A program made the translations under genes and the position numbers. From Chitinophaga hostae (GTDB lineage: Bacteria > Bacteroidota > Bacteroidia > Chitinophagales > Chitinophagaceae), in the NCBI RefSeq assembly GCF_018224885.1, contig NZ_JAGTXB010000013.1:140795-204794 (forward strand): 64,000 nucleotides of DNA. Reading direction: 5' to 3'. Below the pieces are notes generated by a model, which saw only the letters and a program-made list of their open reading frames with translations, did no database searches and was not told where the DNA came from. Shown in pieces: positions 23,425 through 34,900 of the stretch (position 1 is the first letter of the stretch; every line of letters starts with the position of its first letter).

Positions 23425-26049
23425 ATGCACGCAAGTTACAGGAAACTGTTATGGCTACTCCCATGCCTGGCCCTTTCGGCACAATGTCTTTTAACCCTTG
23501 ATGCTTCGGCGCAAAAGAAAAAAGGCGGCTGGCTGTTCGGAAAAAAAACACCCGCGGCAGCAGTAGATACTGCCGCTAAAAAGAAACCCGATACCAAAGG
23601 ACTTAAACCTTATAAAGAGGTGATTACCGCTGATGCGGTTTCTGCTAACGGCCTGTTTAAAGTACATCGCGTAAAAACGGAATACTATTTTGAAATCCCC
23701 CTGAAACTGCTGGGCCGCCAGCTCCTGGTGGTCAACAAACTCTCCAAAGTACCGGAACCGCTCAACGATGCCGGTGTGAATAAAGGAATGAACTACGCTA
23801 ATATGGTCATTTCCTTTGAGCGCGATACCACGCTCAATAAAATCTTCCTCCGCAAACAAAATCCTTTCCTGGAAGTACCTGCCAACAACGCCATCGCCCA
23901 ATCTGTCGCGGATAATTTCATCCCTTCTGTGATCGACTATTTTAAAATAGAAACCTATAATGCAGATACAACAGCGTTTGTAATCAACGTATCCAAAATT
24001 TTTGATGGCTCCAATAATAGTATCAACAACGTATTTGATGCACTCGGAATGGGCAGCTCTCCTATCAAGGACCTTTCCCGTATCCGCGCCATCAAATCTT
24101 TTGAAGATAATATTGTCGCTAAATCCGAACTCACCGCAAAAATCACCGGCGTGGAAGTGTCTATTGAAACCACTACCAACATGGTACTGCTAAGTGAACA
24201 TCCGATGACGCCCCGCTTCGCCGACAGGAGAGTAGGCCTCTTCACCACACCACGCTGGTATTTCAGTGATGAACAGCATAAGCTGGAGCAAAGAGACCTG
24301 ATCACCCGCTGGCGTCTTGAACCCAAACCGGAAGATATGCAGCGCTACCGCAATGGGGAACTGGTGGAACCGCAAAAGCCCATCGTTTATTATATAGATG
24401 CCAGTACACCGGCAAAATGGCGCCCTTATATCAAGGCAGGGATTGAAGACTGGCAGAAAGCCTTTGAAGCTGCCGGCTTCAAAAATGCCATTATTGCGAA
24501 AGATGCTCCCGTCAACGATGCCGATTTTGATGCAGACGATGCCCGCTACTCTGTGGTAACCTATGCTGCTTCTGCCAAAGCCAATGCCATGGGCCCCTCT
24601 GTAACAGATCCCCGCTCCGGTGAAATACTGGAAGCAGACATCATCTGGTGGCACAATGTTATGAGCACCCTGCATTCCTGGGTACGCATCCAAACCGGCG
24701 CCATTGATCCGCGCGCCCGCACCAACCATTTCAGCGATTCCCTGATGGGACACGCTATCCGCTTTGTTTCCAGTCATGAAGTAGGTCATACCCTCGGACT
24801 GCAACATAACATGGGCAGCTCCTTTGCTTTTGATGTCGACTCGCTGCGCTCCCCGGCATTTACTGCGCGCATGGGAGGAACCGCACCATCCATCATGGAC
24901 TATGCCCGCTTTAACTATGTAGCACAACCCGGCGACAATGTCACACAGATCACTCCGGCTATCGGCGTATACGACAAATTCGCCATCGGCTGGGCCTATC
25001 GCTATACCGGCGCTAAAACACCGCACGAAGAGCTGCCTGCGCTGAACCAACAGCTACGCGCACACGAAAATGACCGCCTGTACGCTTTCGGCGAACAACA
25101 GGATATACGCGATGCCATTGATCCCCGTTCCCAGATAGAAGACCTCGGCAACGATGCGGTAAAAGCCAGCAGGTACGGACTGCTGAACCTGAAACGCATT
25201 GTTCCGCAGATTCTCAGCTGGACCCGCGAAGAAGGTGATAACTACGACGAAGCTGGTAAAATGCTGAACAGCGCCATCGGCCAGTGGAATCAATACGCTT
25301 ATCACGTACTGGCCAATGTGGGTGGTATCTACATAACGCCTACGGTATATGGTCAGCAACAAAATACCTACCAGCACGTGGAAAAGAAAAAACAACAGGA
25401 TGCTGTGCATTACCTGGTGGCAGAAGTCTTTAACACCCCGGCCTGGTTATTCAGAAATGATATTTACACCAAAAGCTATCCTATCAAGGAAAGCCCCATT
25501 GGCAATATCGAATACGGTGCGTTAGTATATGCGAAAAGCCTGCAGTCATACCTGTATTACGACCTCCTCCGCGATGAACGCCTGTCCCGGATGCTGGAAA
25601 ATGAAGCGGCCAACGGTAAAACAGCATACACCGTTTCAGACCTCATGACCGATATGCACAATGGCATTTTTGCAAAAACATTGCGGGGGCAGGCACTGGA
25701 TATCTATGAGCGCAACAGTCAGAAAGGCTTTGTGGATGCACTGATTGTAAGCATCGACAAATCAGTGGTACGTACCGAAGTGAAGAAATTACAACCGGAA
25801 CAACAGCCGGCAGCGATGGAAAATTTCTGCACGTTTGCTTCCCAGCCACCATTGCAGGAAGATCGCGCTTCCCGTAATATGATGTACTTCGCCGTAAATC
25901 GTGTATCCGATGCCGTAAGCGCCAAACGCGGTGAACTGAGCCGGTTGCTGCAACTGCTTCACAGCAAAAAGAATAATGCCGACCGTGCTACCGCAGATCA
26001 TTACAATGATCTTATTATCCGTATCAACCAGGCTTTAAATAACAAATAA
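23425..26049 (+). CDS. Secreted zinc-dependent metalloprotease (DUF5117/DUF5118 type)
   Basis: 874-residue exported protease. A signal peptide ends near SAQKKKGG. The N-terminal half carries the DUF5118/DUF5117 regions (KPYKEVITADAVSANGLFKVHRV...YYFEIPLKLLGRQLLVV), and the catalytic part has the metzincin-like zinc site HEVGHTLGLQH (His451, Glu452, His455, His461) followed by SIMDYARFNYVAQPGD, the Met-turn. Proteins of this group are commonly linked to SusCD pairs. Here a SusC gene follows after 16 bases, so peptides released by the protease may be imported by that pair. It is preceded by a 598-base gap with a palindrome element and a structured leader. Confidence 0.93.
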   Translation: MHASYRKLLWLLPCLALSAQCLLTLDASAQKKKGGWLFGKKTPAAAVDTAAKKKPDTKGLKPYKEVITADAVSANGLFKVHRVKTEYYFEIPLKLLGRQLLVVNKLSKVPEPLNDAGVNKGMNYANMVISFERDTTLNKIFLRKQNPFLEVPANNAIAQSVADNFIPSVIDYFKIETYNADTTAFVINVSKIFDGSNNSINNVFDALGMGSSPIKDLSRIRAIKSFEDNIVAKSELTAKITGVEVSIETTTNMVLLSEHPMTPRFADRRVGLFTTPRWYFSDEQHKLEQRDLITRWRLEPKPEDMQRYRNGELVEPQKPIVYYIDASTPAKWRPYIKAGIEDWQKAFEAAGFKNAIIAKDAPVNDADFDADDARYSVVTYAASAKANAMGPSVTDPRSGEILEADIIWWHNVMSTLHSWVRIQTGAIDPRARTNHFSDSLMGHAIRFVSSHEVGHTLGLQHNMGSSFAFDVDSLRSPAFTARMGGTAPSIMDYARFNYVAQPGDNVTQITPAIGVYDKFAIGWAYRYTGAKTPHEELPALNQQLRAHENDRLYAFGEQQDIRDAIDPRSQIEDLGNDAVKASRYGLLNLKRIVPQILSWTREEGDNYDEAGKMLNSAIGQWNQYAYHVLANVGGIYITPTVYGQQQNTYQHVEKKKQQDAVHYLVAEVFNTPAWLFRNDIYTKSYPIKESPIGNIEYGALVYAKSLQSYLYYDLLRDERLSRMLENEAANGKTAYTVSDLMTDMHNGIFAKTLRGQALDIYERNSQKGFVDALIVSIDKSVVRTEVKKLQPEQQPAAMENFCTFASQPPLQEDRASRNMMYFAVNRVSDAVSAKRGELSRLLQLLHSKKNNADRATADHYNDLIIRINQALNNK

Positions 26050-26065
26050 TCTATCATCTGTTTAC

Positions 26066-29000
26066 ATGAAAAAAAATTCAGTTTTACTACAGACACTATG
26101 TTTGGTACTGGCCGTTTGTATTTCCCCTTGGTGGGCGCAGGCACAAAACAGTCCGCGTATTATCAAAGGTAAAGTGGTGGACGCAGTGTCAGGAGAAGCG
26201 CTGATAGGCGTTTCCATCTATGCCAGCAGCAAAACCATCGGCACCACTACCGCTACAGATAATATTATAGAAAACATCAGCATTGGCGCTATCACCAACG
26301 AAAAAGGAGAGTTTTCCCTAAACCTCCCGGATTCACTGAAGGTGAAACAACTCACAGTGAATTATATGGGATATGAAACGCGGCTGGTAAACATCACCGG
26401 CAGTAACAACTATCATATTACATTGGCCACTTCGGGTAAAAACCTGAATGAATTTGTATTCACAGGTTACCAGCATATCCGGAAGAACAGGTCCACCGGT
26501 GCGGTCGACAAAATTGCCATGGATAAAATTGACATTGGCGGTGTGATGAGCGTAGAGCAGATGCTGCAGGGGCAATTGTCCGGTGTAGCCGTGACGGCCC
26601 TTTCCGGCGCTCCCGGCCAGGCTGCGAAGATCCGTATCCGTGGTACTGCTTCTTTACAGGGTACCCAGGATCCCTTGTGGGTAATTGACGGTTTACCGGT
26701 AGAAGGAACCAACCTCCCAAAACTCGAAGATGCCAAAGCCATTGATCAGCTGTATACTTCTTCTATTGCCGGCTACAGTCCTGCCGATATTGAAAGTATC
26801 ACTGTACTGAAAGATGCCGCAGCTACCGCTATTTACGGCGCCCGCGCTGCTAATGGCGTTATCGTTATTACTACAAGGTCAGGCAAAAAGAATGAACGCT
26901 TATCGGTGAACTACCGTAACAACTTTACATTTACGCAGCAGCCTAACCTGGATCGACTGAACCTGATGAACAGCGACCAGAAGGTAAACCTGGAACTGGA
27001 TCTGTTCACCTCCGACTTTACCTATCTGCCGGACAACGGCGAAGTATATCGTATTCTTCATAAATATGGCGTGACACCGGAAGAGTTGACCAGCAAAGGG
27101 TTTGATGGCATCAGTGCCGCCGCACGGAATGAAATAAATGCATTGAGAGGAATTAACACCAATTGGAACGACCGGCTGTTCCGCAGTGCTTTCACGCAGG
27201 AGCACAGCGTGAGCATATCCGGAGGCAGTGATAAAGCATCCTATTATTTCAGCGGTGGTTATTACGATGAAAAAGGCGCCACCATTGGTACCGGTGCGCA
27301 ACGGTACAACATTACCTTTAAAACAGATTATGACCTGTCCGACAAATTGAAATTCTCTGCAGGTATTTTCGCAAATCAACGCACACAATCTTCTTTCCTG
27401 ACCAACAGCTCCGGCAACACCAACCCTGTGAAATATTCCAGGCTGGCTAATCCTTATACCCCCGCTACAGATGCAAACGGGAATTATGTATACGACAGGA
27501 ACATTATTGGAGATGAAAGCATACTTGATTTTAACGTGCTCGAGGAACGTGCCAATACCAGCAACAACATCAAAACACAGGCTGTCAATACCAGCTTTAA
27601 ACTGGACTATGAGGTGATTCCTCGTTTGCACATCAGCTCTCAGCTGGGCATACAGTCAGAAAATACTTCTTCTGAGCAGATAGCGCTGGAGAACAGCTAC
27701 TATATCAGGCAGCTGGCGGATATCCGCCAACGCTTTGACCCTGCTACCGGCGAAAAAACAACCTATCTGCCCAAAGGTGGTATGATTAATAACGGTGAAC
27801 AGAGAATGCAGCAATATACCCTGAAAACATTAGCGGAATATAGTTTCAGCATCAACAAAAAACATGAGTTCAATGTAATGGGTGGTAATGAGCTAAGACG
27901 GATAAAAGATAGACTCAACACTACCGTAGGCTATGGATATGACCCCAAAACATTGGGCACACTACCGCCAAAATATCTTAGCGAAAGCGAAATAGAAGCG
28001 TTGTATAAAGACAGGCACCAGTTCATTGAGAATGCATTTGTATCTTTCTTTGGTACCGGCAGCTATACCTATAATAATCGCTATACGGTGGGCGGAAGTA
28101 TCCGTTTCGATGGTTCAGACCTGTTTGGAGTGGATCCAAAATATAAATACCTGCCCCTGTGGTCTGTAAGTGGCCTCTGGCGCGTAATGGAAGAACCATT
28201 TATGAAAAATGTACGCTTCCTGGATATGTTGAATGTACGTGCATCCTATGGTTTGCAGGGTAACATCGACAAAAATACCTCACCCTTTGTAGTCGGCAGA
28301 TACATTAATGCATCTATTCTGCCGGGTAACACTTCCCGGATGATCCTGGTGGAAGCGCCACCCAATGCGAAACTGAGATGGGAGAAGACCATCAATAAAA
28401 ATATTGGTATCGATTTCGCCGTGTTGAAAAACAGGGTGAATGTAACAGTGGATTATTACGACCGTCATGGTAAAGACCTGATCAATGTGCTGGCCCTGCC
28501 CCTGGAAACCGGCTTCCAGACCATGAATGTAAACTGGGCCGAAATGCGCAACAGGGGAGTGGAGGTAAGTATTAACACCCGCAATATCACCCGCAAGGAT
28601 TTCCGCTGGTCTACCGACTTCAATTTCTCCTACAACAAGAATACCGTTTTACGGGAAACCCTGCCCGACAACGCTTACTTCCCTTCCAGGGAAGGTAGTT
28701 CGGTAGGAACCATTTGGGGGCTGCCATATGCCGGAATTAACCAGCAGGGTATGATCATGGTGAATTATCAGGGTAAGACAGAAACACTGTCTGAGCTGTT
28801 GCAATTACAGGACGATTTTGCCGGTGATCCCGACCTGGGAGGATTGTTCCCTTACACCAGTCTTACAAATGCCCAGATGCGCAGCTTATTCAGCAATATG
28901 GGCTCCGGTGATCCGCTGTATACCGGCGGTTTGAATAACAACTTTACCTATAAAAGATTTGACCTGTCAATCGGTTTAATGTTCAATCTGGGTCAGAAGG

Positions 29001-29437
29001 TAAAGGTGGAACCTCCTTATAGCCCCAATCTGTACAACCGCGGCACCAATAGCAGTACAGCTATACTGGATCGCTGGACAGTGGCGAATCCCAATGGCAA
29101 ATACCCGGCATTGTTCGGAAATACCGCTGCTACCAACCCGGATCTGAAACTCATGGGACATTGGCTGCAGGATAATATGTACCAGTACAATTCCCTGGGC
29201 TTATGGATCAGGGACGCCGGTTATGTAAGGGTACGCAATATTACAGTAGGCTACCGTTTGCCGGAAGAAGTAGGCAACAAAATCCGGATGAAAGGATTAA
29301 AGATTACCGCGGAAGCCAGGAATCCATTCGTGTTTGCAAAAAACTACGAAGGCTACCTGGACCCGGAAACCATGGGAAATATCTACGCACAGCCTATTCC
29401 TAAAACATTCACCATCGGCCTTAATGCCTCATTCTAA
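26066..29437 (+). CDS. SusC/RagA TonB-dependent transporter without STN domain
   Basis: 1123-residue outer-membrane importer. The signal peptide ends at WWAQAQN. The CarboxypepD_reg-like domain begins IIKGKVVDAVSGEALIGVSIYASSK and is interrupted by an insertion of about 20 residues (GTTTATDNIIENISIGAI) before NEKGEFSLNLP. The plug has IRGTASLQGTQDPLWVIDGLPV and VLKDAAATAIYGARAANGVIVI; the barrel ends FTIGLNASF. There is no STN domain, so it is not expected to signal to a FecR. It is probably co-transcribed with the metalloprotease (16 bases upstream) and SusD (11 bases downstream). Confidence 0.95.
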   Translation: MKKNSVLLQTLCLVLAVCISPWWAQAQNSPRIIKGKVVDAVSGEALIGVSIYASSKTIGTTTATDNIIENISIGAITNEKGEFSLNLPDSLKVKQLTVNYMGYETRLVNITGSNNYHITLATSGKNLNEFVFTGYQHIRKNRSTGAVDKIAMDKIDIGGVMSVEQMLQGQLSGVAVTALSGAPGQAAKIRIRGTASLQGTQDPLWVIDGLPVEGTNLPKLEDAKAIDQLYTSSIAGYSPADIESITVLKDAAATAIYGARAANGVIVITTRSGKKNERLSVNYRNNFTFTQQPNLDRLNLMNSDQKVNLELDLFTSDFTYLPDNGEVYRILHKYGVTPEELTSKGFDGISAAARNEINALRGINTNWNDRLFRSAFTQEHSVSISGGSDKASYYFSGGYYDEKGATIGTGAQRYNITFKTDYDLSDKLKFSAGIFANQRTQSSFLTNSSGNTNPVKYSRLANPYTPATDANGNYVYDRNIIGDESILDFNVLEERANTSNNIKTQAVNTSFKLDYEVIPRLHISSQLGIQSENTSSEQIALENSYYIRQLADIRQRFDPATGEKTTYLPKGGMINNGEQRMQQYTLKTLAEYSFSINKKHEFNVMGGNELRRIKDRLNTTVGYGYDPKTLGTLPPKYLSESEIEALYKDRHQFIENAFVSFFGTGSYTYNNRYTVGGSIRFDGSDLFGVDPKYKYLPLWSVSGLWRVMEEPFMKNVRFLDMLNVRASYGLQGNIDKNTSPFVVGRYINASILPGNTSRMILVEAPPNAKLRWEKTINKNIGIDFAVLKNRVNVTVDYYDRHGKDLINVLALPLETGFQTMNVNWAEMRNRGVEVSINTRNITRKDFRWSTDFNFSYNKNTVLRETLPDNAYFPSREGSSVGTIWGLPYAGINQQGMIMVNYQGKTETLSELLQLQDDFAGDPDLGGLFPYTSLTNAQMRSLFSNMGSGDPLYTGGLNNNFTYKRFDLSIGLMFNLGQKVKVEPPYSPNLYNRGTNSSTAILDRWTVANPNGKYPALFGNTAATNPDLKLMGHWLQDNMYQYNSLGLWIRDAGYVRVRNITVGYRLPEEVGNKIRMKGLKITAEARNPFVFAKNYEGYLDPETMGNIYAQPIPKTFTIGLNASF

Positions 29438-29448
29438 AATACAGCAAC

Positions 29449-30783
29449 ATGCGTAAAATTATATATGCCACCGGCCTGGTATTAACAATGGCAACGATGT
29501 CATCCTGTAAAAAATATCTCGACATTGTACCGGTAGGAAAGGTGGTTCCTACCACTGTGGAGGATTTCACCCAGGAACTGGATATCGCTTATTTAACTAC
29601 AGACCTTGATAAAGGACTGGCCGGCTACCGTGGAGATGAAATCACTGTAAACGAAACCCGCAGCAGGGATGTAGACCTGATCCTCAATAACTTCCTGTGG
29701 GATGAAAATGGTCCTGCCAAATCACTCACTTATGGATGGAGGAATAAGTACCAGCAACTTTTTTATGCCAATCATATTATTGAAGCAGCACCCGCTGCCA
29801 CAGGAGGCAGCAGTGCCCAAAAGGCCCAGTTGCTGGGAGAAGCTTATCTGATGCGCGCCTATGTGCATTTCAACCTGGTAAATCTCTATGGCAATGCCTA
29901 CAACGAAGCTACCGCCGCCACCGATAAGGCAGTGCCGGTAATTACGGAAGTGGATATGGAAAAGGTAGCCCGCAGAAATACGGTGAAAGAAGTATACACC
30001 CAGGTACTGGCCGACCTGGAACAGGGATTATCACTGGTAAACGTGGATGCTTTTGAAACTGCACAATCCTATAAATTCAGCAAGACTGCCGGTATGGCTA
30101 TGGCTGCACGTATTTATTTATATACGCATCAGTGGGAAAAAGCATTAAATGCCGCCAAGGCCGTGCTGGAAAAAAAGAATACGCTGGCAGACTTCAACAC
30201 AAGCAATACCTTGCCCACCCTGTATAACTCTATTGAGACCATACAGGCCTTTGAGCAGAATTTTAATGCGGTGCTGGTGCAAACCGCTTATGTGTCCGAC
30301 AAACTCTTTTCTATGTACAATACCACGGGCGATTTACGCCTGAAAATATTTTACGGAAAAGACAGCAAAGGTAAAAATACGGTCGCCAAAACCAACTTTG
30401 GCAACAACTACCGGCAGTCTTTCCGCGTGGCGGAAATGTACCTCATCGCCGCAGAAGCCGCCGCACAGCTGAACCAGCCCGAGGTAGCCCGTAACTACAT
30501 CGACCAGCTAACACAACGCCGCCATACGCCGGCATTCCATGCCACAGAGCAAATCCGCCTGGCTACGCTGTCCGGCAAAGACCTGCTGCAGGAAATATAT
30601 GATGAGAGATTCCGTGAGCTGTCTTTCGAAGGCCACCGCTGGTTTGATTTACGCAGAACTTCACAGCCGGAGATCGTTCATACGCTGAAAGGGAAAAGCG
30701 TTACCCTGAAGGCCAACGATCCCCGCTACACCATACGGATTCCTATGGATGCCGTTGCGAACAACCCGTTGTTAAACGAATAA
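29449..30783 (+). CDS. SusD/RagB-family surface lipoprotein
   Basis: 444-residue partner of the SusC at 26066. The signal sequence ends TMSSC (lipidated Cys, about residue 20), followed by KKYLDIVPVGKVVPTTVEDF, the standard SusD entry. The TPR body contains LLGEAYLMRAYVHFNLVNLYG, FRVAEMYLIAAEAAAQLN and the C-terminal LQEIYDERFRELSFEGHRWFDLRRT signature. It starts 11 bases after SusC. A strong terminator follows, closing the protease-SusC-SusD transcript. Confidence 0.95.
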   Translation: MRKIIYATGLVLTMATMSSCKKYLDIVPVGKVVPTTVEDFTQELDIAYLTTDLDKGLAGYRGDEITVNETRSRDVDLILNNFLWDENGPAKSLTYGWRNKYQQLFYANHIIEAAPAATGGSSAQKAQLLGEAYLMRAYVHFNLVNLYGNAYNEATAATDKAVPVITEVDMEKVARRNTVKEVYTQVLADLEQGLSLVNVDAFETAQSYKFSKTAGMAMAARIYLYTHQWEKALNAAKAVLEKKNTLADFNTSNTLPTLYNSIETIQAFEQNFNAVLVQTAYVSDKLFSMYNTTGDLRLKIFYGKDSKGKNTVAKTNFGNNYRQSFRVAEMYLIAAEAAAQLNQPEVARNYIDQLTQRRHTPAFHATEQIRLATLSGKDLLQEIYDERFRELSFEGHRWFDLRRTSQPEIVHTLKGKSVTLKANDPRYTIRIPMDAVANNPLLNE

Positions 30784-30804
30784 GGTTTTTTCGCATCCTG
30801 TTTT

Positions 30805-30846
30805 AAGAGGCGAGCCAGCTTTAGCTGGTTCGCCTCTTATTTTTTG
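30805..30846 (+). terminator. Rho-independent terminator after SusD
   Basis: A 16-bp stem (30805-30820 with 30823-30838, one G-T wobble) reading AAGAGGCGAGCCAGCT on the left, followed by ATTTTTTTG. It separates the protease-SusCD unit from the FecR-SusCD unit. Confidence 0.9.
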
Positions 30847-30917
30847 CCTGAAATTTTTTTTTATAACCACTGGTACGATCGGGTTAGCTCCCTGTACTTA
30901 TCCGTCAACCAACCACT

Positions 30918-31880
30918 ATGCTCAATCACCGGTATATCCGTTTTTTGCTGCAAAAGCAGCTACAGGAAGGCCTCAGCGAGGAAGAGGAAATGTTTTTACA
31001 GCAATGGTACCAAAGCATGGATACCATGCCGGCAGAAATGCCGCCGGCGCAACAACGGGCTGCCATGAAAGAAGAAGGCTGGCAACAACTGGCGGCAATA
31101 TACCAGCAACCCGCACCGGTAAAGCATATCCGCCGCTGGCAACGAGCAGTATGGCCCGCCGCTGCCGCGGTACTGCTGTTGATCGGCCTGAAATTCTTCT
31201 GGCCTAAACCGGTAGTCCCGAAGCCTGCTGCCTGGGTGTCGCTGGCATGCCCCGTGGGGCAACGCCTGAAAATGGTGCTGCCGGATGGCTCCGCAGTATG
31301 GCTCAATAGCGGATCCAGTGTGCAATACAACCCCGACTTTGTGCATCACCGCGAATTCAGGGTCCGCGATGGAGAAGTATTTTTTGATGTAGCCAAAGAT
31401 GCTGCCCACCCCTTTATAGTAAATACAAAGAACCTGGCCATAAAAGTATTAGGTACTTCGTTTAACGTAGCCGCCTACACGAAACTGACCCGCGAAAAAG
31501 TAACCGTAACCACCGGTAACGTACAGGTGCTCGATCAGCAACAATGTAACATAATACTGGGCGCAGGCCAGGAAATAGTATACAATAGCGGCAAAACCAC
31601 TTTCTCCACACAAATGGTGGATGCTGCACAGTCCAACAGCTGGCGTAACGGCGACATATACCTCACGAACGTAACCCTGGAAGAACTGGCCCTGAAACTG
31701 GAGAATATCTATGGCTACGAAATCATATTCACCAATAGTAAAATGAAACAGTGTATCAACAGCCTTCATTTTAACGAAAAAGAACCTGTCACCAAGGTAC
31801 TTGACCTGTTAAAACTGATCGATAAGATTACCTATACCATTCAAAACCGAAAAATTACTATCAGCGGCCAGCCTTGCTGA
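30918..31880 (+). CDS. FecR-family anti-sigma factor (no adjacent sigma gene)
   Basis: 320-residue FecR protein: cytoplasmic N-terminus (LNHRYIRFLLQKQLQEGLSEEEEM, about 1-70), one transmembrane segment (AVWPAAAAVLLLIGLKFFW, about 77-95), FecR domain with CPVGQRLKMVLPDGSAVWLNSGSSVQYN and KVLGTSFNVAAY, and C-terminal TLEELALKLENIYGYEIIF domain. It lies 38 bases before a SusC with an STN domain, the receptor type that signals to FecR. No sigma gene is next to it; the ECF factor at 22236 is the obvious candidate partner. Confidence 0.93.
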   Translation: MLNHRYIRFLLQKQLQEGLSEEEEMFLQQWYQSMDTMPAEMPPAQQRAAMKEEGWQQLAAIYQQPAPVKHIRRWQRAVWPAAAAVLLLIGLKFFWPKPVVPKPAAWVSLACPVGQRLKMVLPDGSAVWLNSGSSVQYNPDFVHHREFRVRDGEVFFDVAKDAAHPFIVNTKNLAIKVLGTSFNVAAYTKLTREKVTVTTGNVQVLDQQQCNIILGAGQEIVYNSGKTTFSTQMVDAAQSNSWRNGDIYLTNVTLEELALKLENIYGYEIIFTNSKMKQCINSLHFNEKEPVTKVLDLLKLIDKITYTIQNRKITISGQPC

Positions 31881-31918
31881 TAACGGCGACTTAATATTCA
31901 TATCAAATACCATCTATT

Positions 31919-34900
31919 ATGAACAATGGATTTCTACCAACCAACATCTACCGGCAAAAATGGGTGAAAATAATGCTGCTCTGCGGACTGCTATGTTCGG
32001 CCGCCCAGCTGCAAACATATGCCCAGTCATATTTGCAGAAACAAACCACCATTAATTTCAGCTACGAAACAATTGCTTCCTGCCTGAAAAAGCTGCAGAT
32101 AAAAAGCGCTGTCAATATCTCTTATAATGAAAGTGATGTAAAAAAATATTCTGTCAACACACTCACCTTCACAGACGCAGGCATCACCACCATCCTGGAC
32201 CAGCTGCTGAAAAATACCGACCTGCAATACCGTACCATGAATGATGGTATTGTTATTTTCCTGAAAGCCGACGTCGCCGCCAACGCCGCCATGCGAACCA
32301 TTTCCGGAACGGTGAACAATGCAAAGGAAAAAGTACCGGTGCCCGGCGCGTCCATATTGGTAAAGGGTACCACCCGCGGTGCTGCTACCAACGAAAATGG
32401 TGAGTTTACCATCAAAGTACCCGCTGATAAAAATATCCTCGTAGTGTCTGCTGTCGGCATGCTGTCACGCGAGCTGGTGATCACTGGTGAAACAATGGAC
32501 GTGCAGTTGTCTGAAGACGCCAGAACGCTGGGAAGCATAGTGGTAGTGGGGTATGGGCAGGTGAATAAAAAAGACCTCACCGGTTCCGTATCCTCCATAA
32601 AAACAGACGACCTGAAAAAAATGAACAGCACCTCCTTCGATGCTGCCCTGGCAGGGCGTACAGCCGGTGTGAACGCGGTGAAAGCTACCGGCGCTCCCGG
32701 TGCTGTAGCATCTATCCGTATCCGTGGTGGTACCTCCGTTTATGGTAACAACGAACCCCTCTACGTTATTGATGGCGTACCTGTGGAAATAGGCAACGGG
32801 CAGGGAAACGCACAATACGCAAATGATGTTTACAGGCAAATATCTCCGCTGGCCAGCATCAACCCTGAAGATATTGAAAGCATGGACATCCTGAAAGATG
32901 CCTCTGCCGCCGCTATCTACGGCTCCCGCGCGGCTAACGGGGTGGTAATCATCACTACCAAAAGAGGCCGCTCCGGCCCCAAGGCAGATATCTCTGTTGG
33001 TTACACCGCATCAGCGGAGAATTTCGCTAAAAAATATACCATGCTCAATGGGCCGGAATTCCTGCAGGTAATGCAAACAGCATACAAGAACGCCGGCAAG
33101 CCAACGCCAAAGGATTCTGTGCTGTATCCCGGCGCCAGCACTGATTGGCAGCACCTGCTTACCCGCACGGCAATGACCAACAACGTATACCTGAATATCA
33201 ACGGCGGCTCCAATAACGGTAACACCCTGTACTCCGTTTCCGGTAGTGTTACCGACCAGGCAGGTGTTATCAGGAACAGCGGCTTTAAACGCTATAACCT
33301 GAGAAGCCGGCTGGAAACCACGCTGTTCGACCGTTTACGCCTCGGTACCAACATGAACTATTCCATCATGGAAACTACTTCCGGCAATACTTACTATAAC
33401 GTAGTCCGTTATCGTCCGGATATTCCGGCGTATGACAGCCTGGGAAGATATGGTACTACTCCCGACAGCTCACAGGCCAACCCGGTGGCACAGCTAAGCC
33501 GTACCAACCGCGAGCGGAGCCAGAACATGATGATGTCATTTTTTGCAGAAGTGGAAGTATTGAAAGGATTAAGATGGCGGTCTGACCTCTCTTACAATAT
33601 TATAAAGGGAGACATGTTAAACTATACCCCTTCCTCTGATGTATTCGAAATACGGAACAGCCGTACAGGCTCCAGGGAAGATTATACCAACAACAGCAGC
33701 TCCCGCATTTTTGATAATACCCTGTCTTACCTGAAAAGCGTCGGCAGCCATAATCTGAATGCCGTAGCGGGGATGTCGTTCCAGCAAAGCAAGAGCGATT
33801 TCACCAATATCAAGTCCAATAACTTTTCAGACGATGAGTCGCTGAATCACCTCGGTGGCGCCAGCATTCTCAATACCTGGTCCAGTGGTGGCACCATCAG
33901 CGGGTTACAATCCTATTTCCTCCGCGCCAACTATAATTTCGCCGGTAAATATTATTTCACCTTTACAGGCCGCGCGGATGAATCAACTAAATTTTCACCT
34001 GGCAACCGCTGGGCATTCTTCCCGTCTGCAGCACTGGCCTATCGCTTGTCAGAAGCCGGATTTATGAAACCCGTTTCCTGGCTGGAAGATCTTAAGCTGC
34101 GTGTATCATTGGGAAAAACCGGCAGCGCCAATTTTTCTGACTTCCAGTACACGACCTTGTTCACCTCGGGTAGCTTTTATGCCCGGAAAAATGGCATGAT
34201 CGTTAATGATGTACCCAACCCCGATATCCGCTGGGAATCTACCAATCAGCTCGATGCCGCGATGGATTTTTCCATGTTTAAAAGCAAATTGAGAGGTACG
34301 ATCGGCTATTTCAGGAAGTTTACCCGCGATATGATCCTGTACCGCAGTATCACCATGGAAACCGGTGCACGCCAGCAGTATTACAACGTAGGCGATTTCT
34401 CTAACCGTGGCTGGGAAGTACAGGTAGGAAGTGATGTGATCCGTCGCAAAAACTTCAACTATATCACCGATGTAAATATTACCCGTATCCGCAGCCGTGT
34501 GGAAAAACTCAATGGTGGTTTTGACCTGAACGGTGTATTGGTGGAAGGACAAAGCATGGGTTACTTCGAAGGATACAAAACAGCCGGTATTTTCCAGTCT
34601 CAGCAGGAAATTGACGACCTCAATAAAACAGCACCGGAAGGCTTTTACCAGTCGGCTAAAACCGCTCCCGGCGATCTTAAATTTGTGGATGTAAATGGCG
34701 ACGGACGCATCACTGATGCCGACCGTGGTATCATCGGTAAATCAGAGCCTGATTTTTATGGCGGCTGGAACAATATCGTCAGGATTGGTAAATGGGAAAT
34801 CACCGCATTCTTCAATTTCAGCATCGGTAATTCCCTGTATAATAACGGACGTAAATCTGTTATGCTGTTTACCAGCAATACTGCCAACTATGCGCGCGAC

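Noticed and set aside
24190..25050. Long open frame on the minus strand inside the metalloprotease
   Set aside because: It lies fully antisense to a gene with intact catalytic motifs and shows no protein-like features; it is a by-product of GC-rich third positions.
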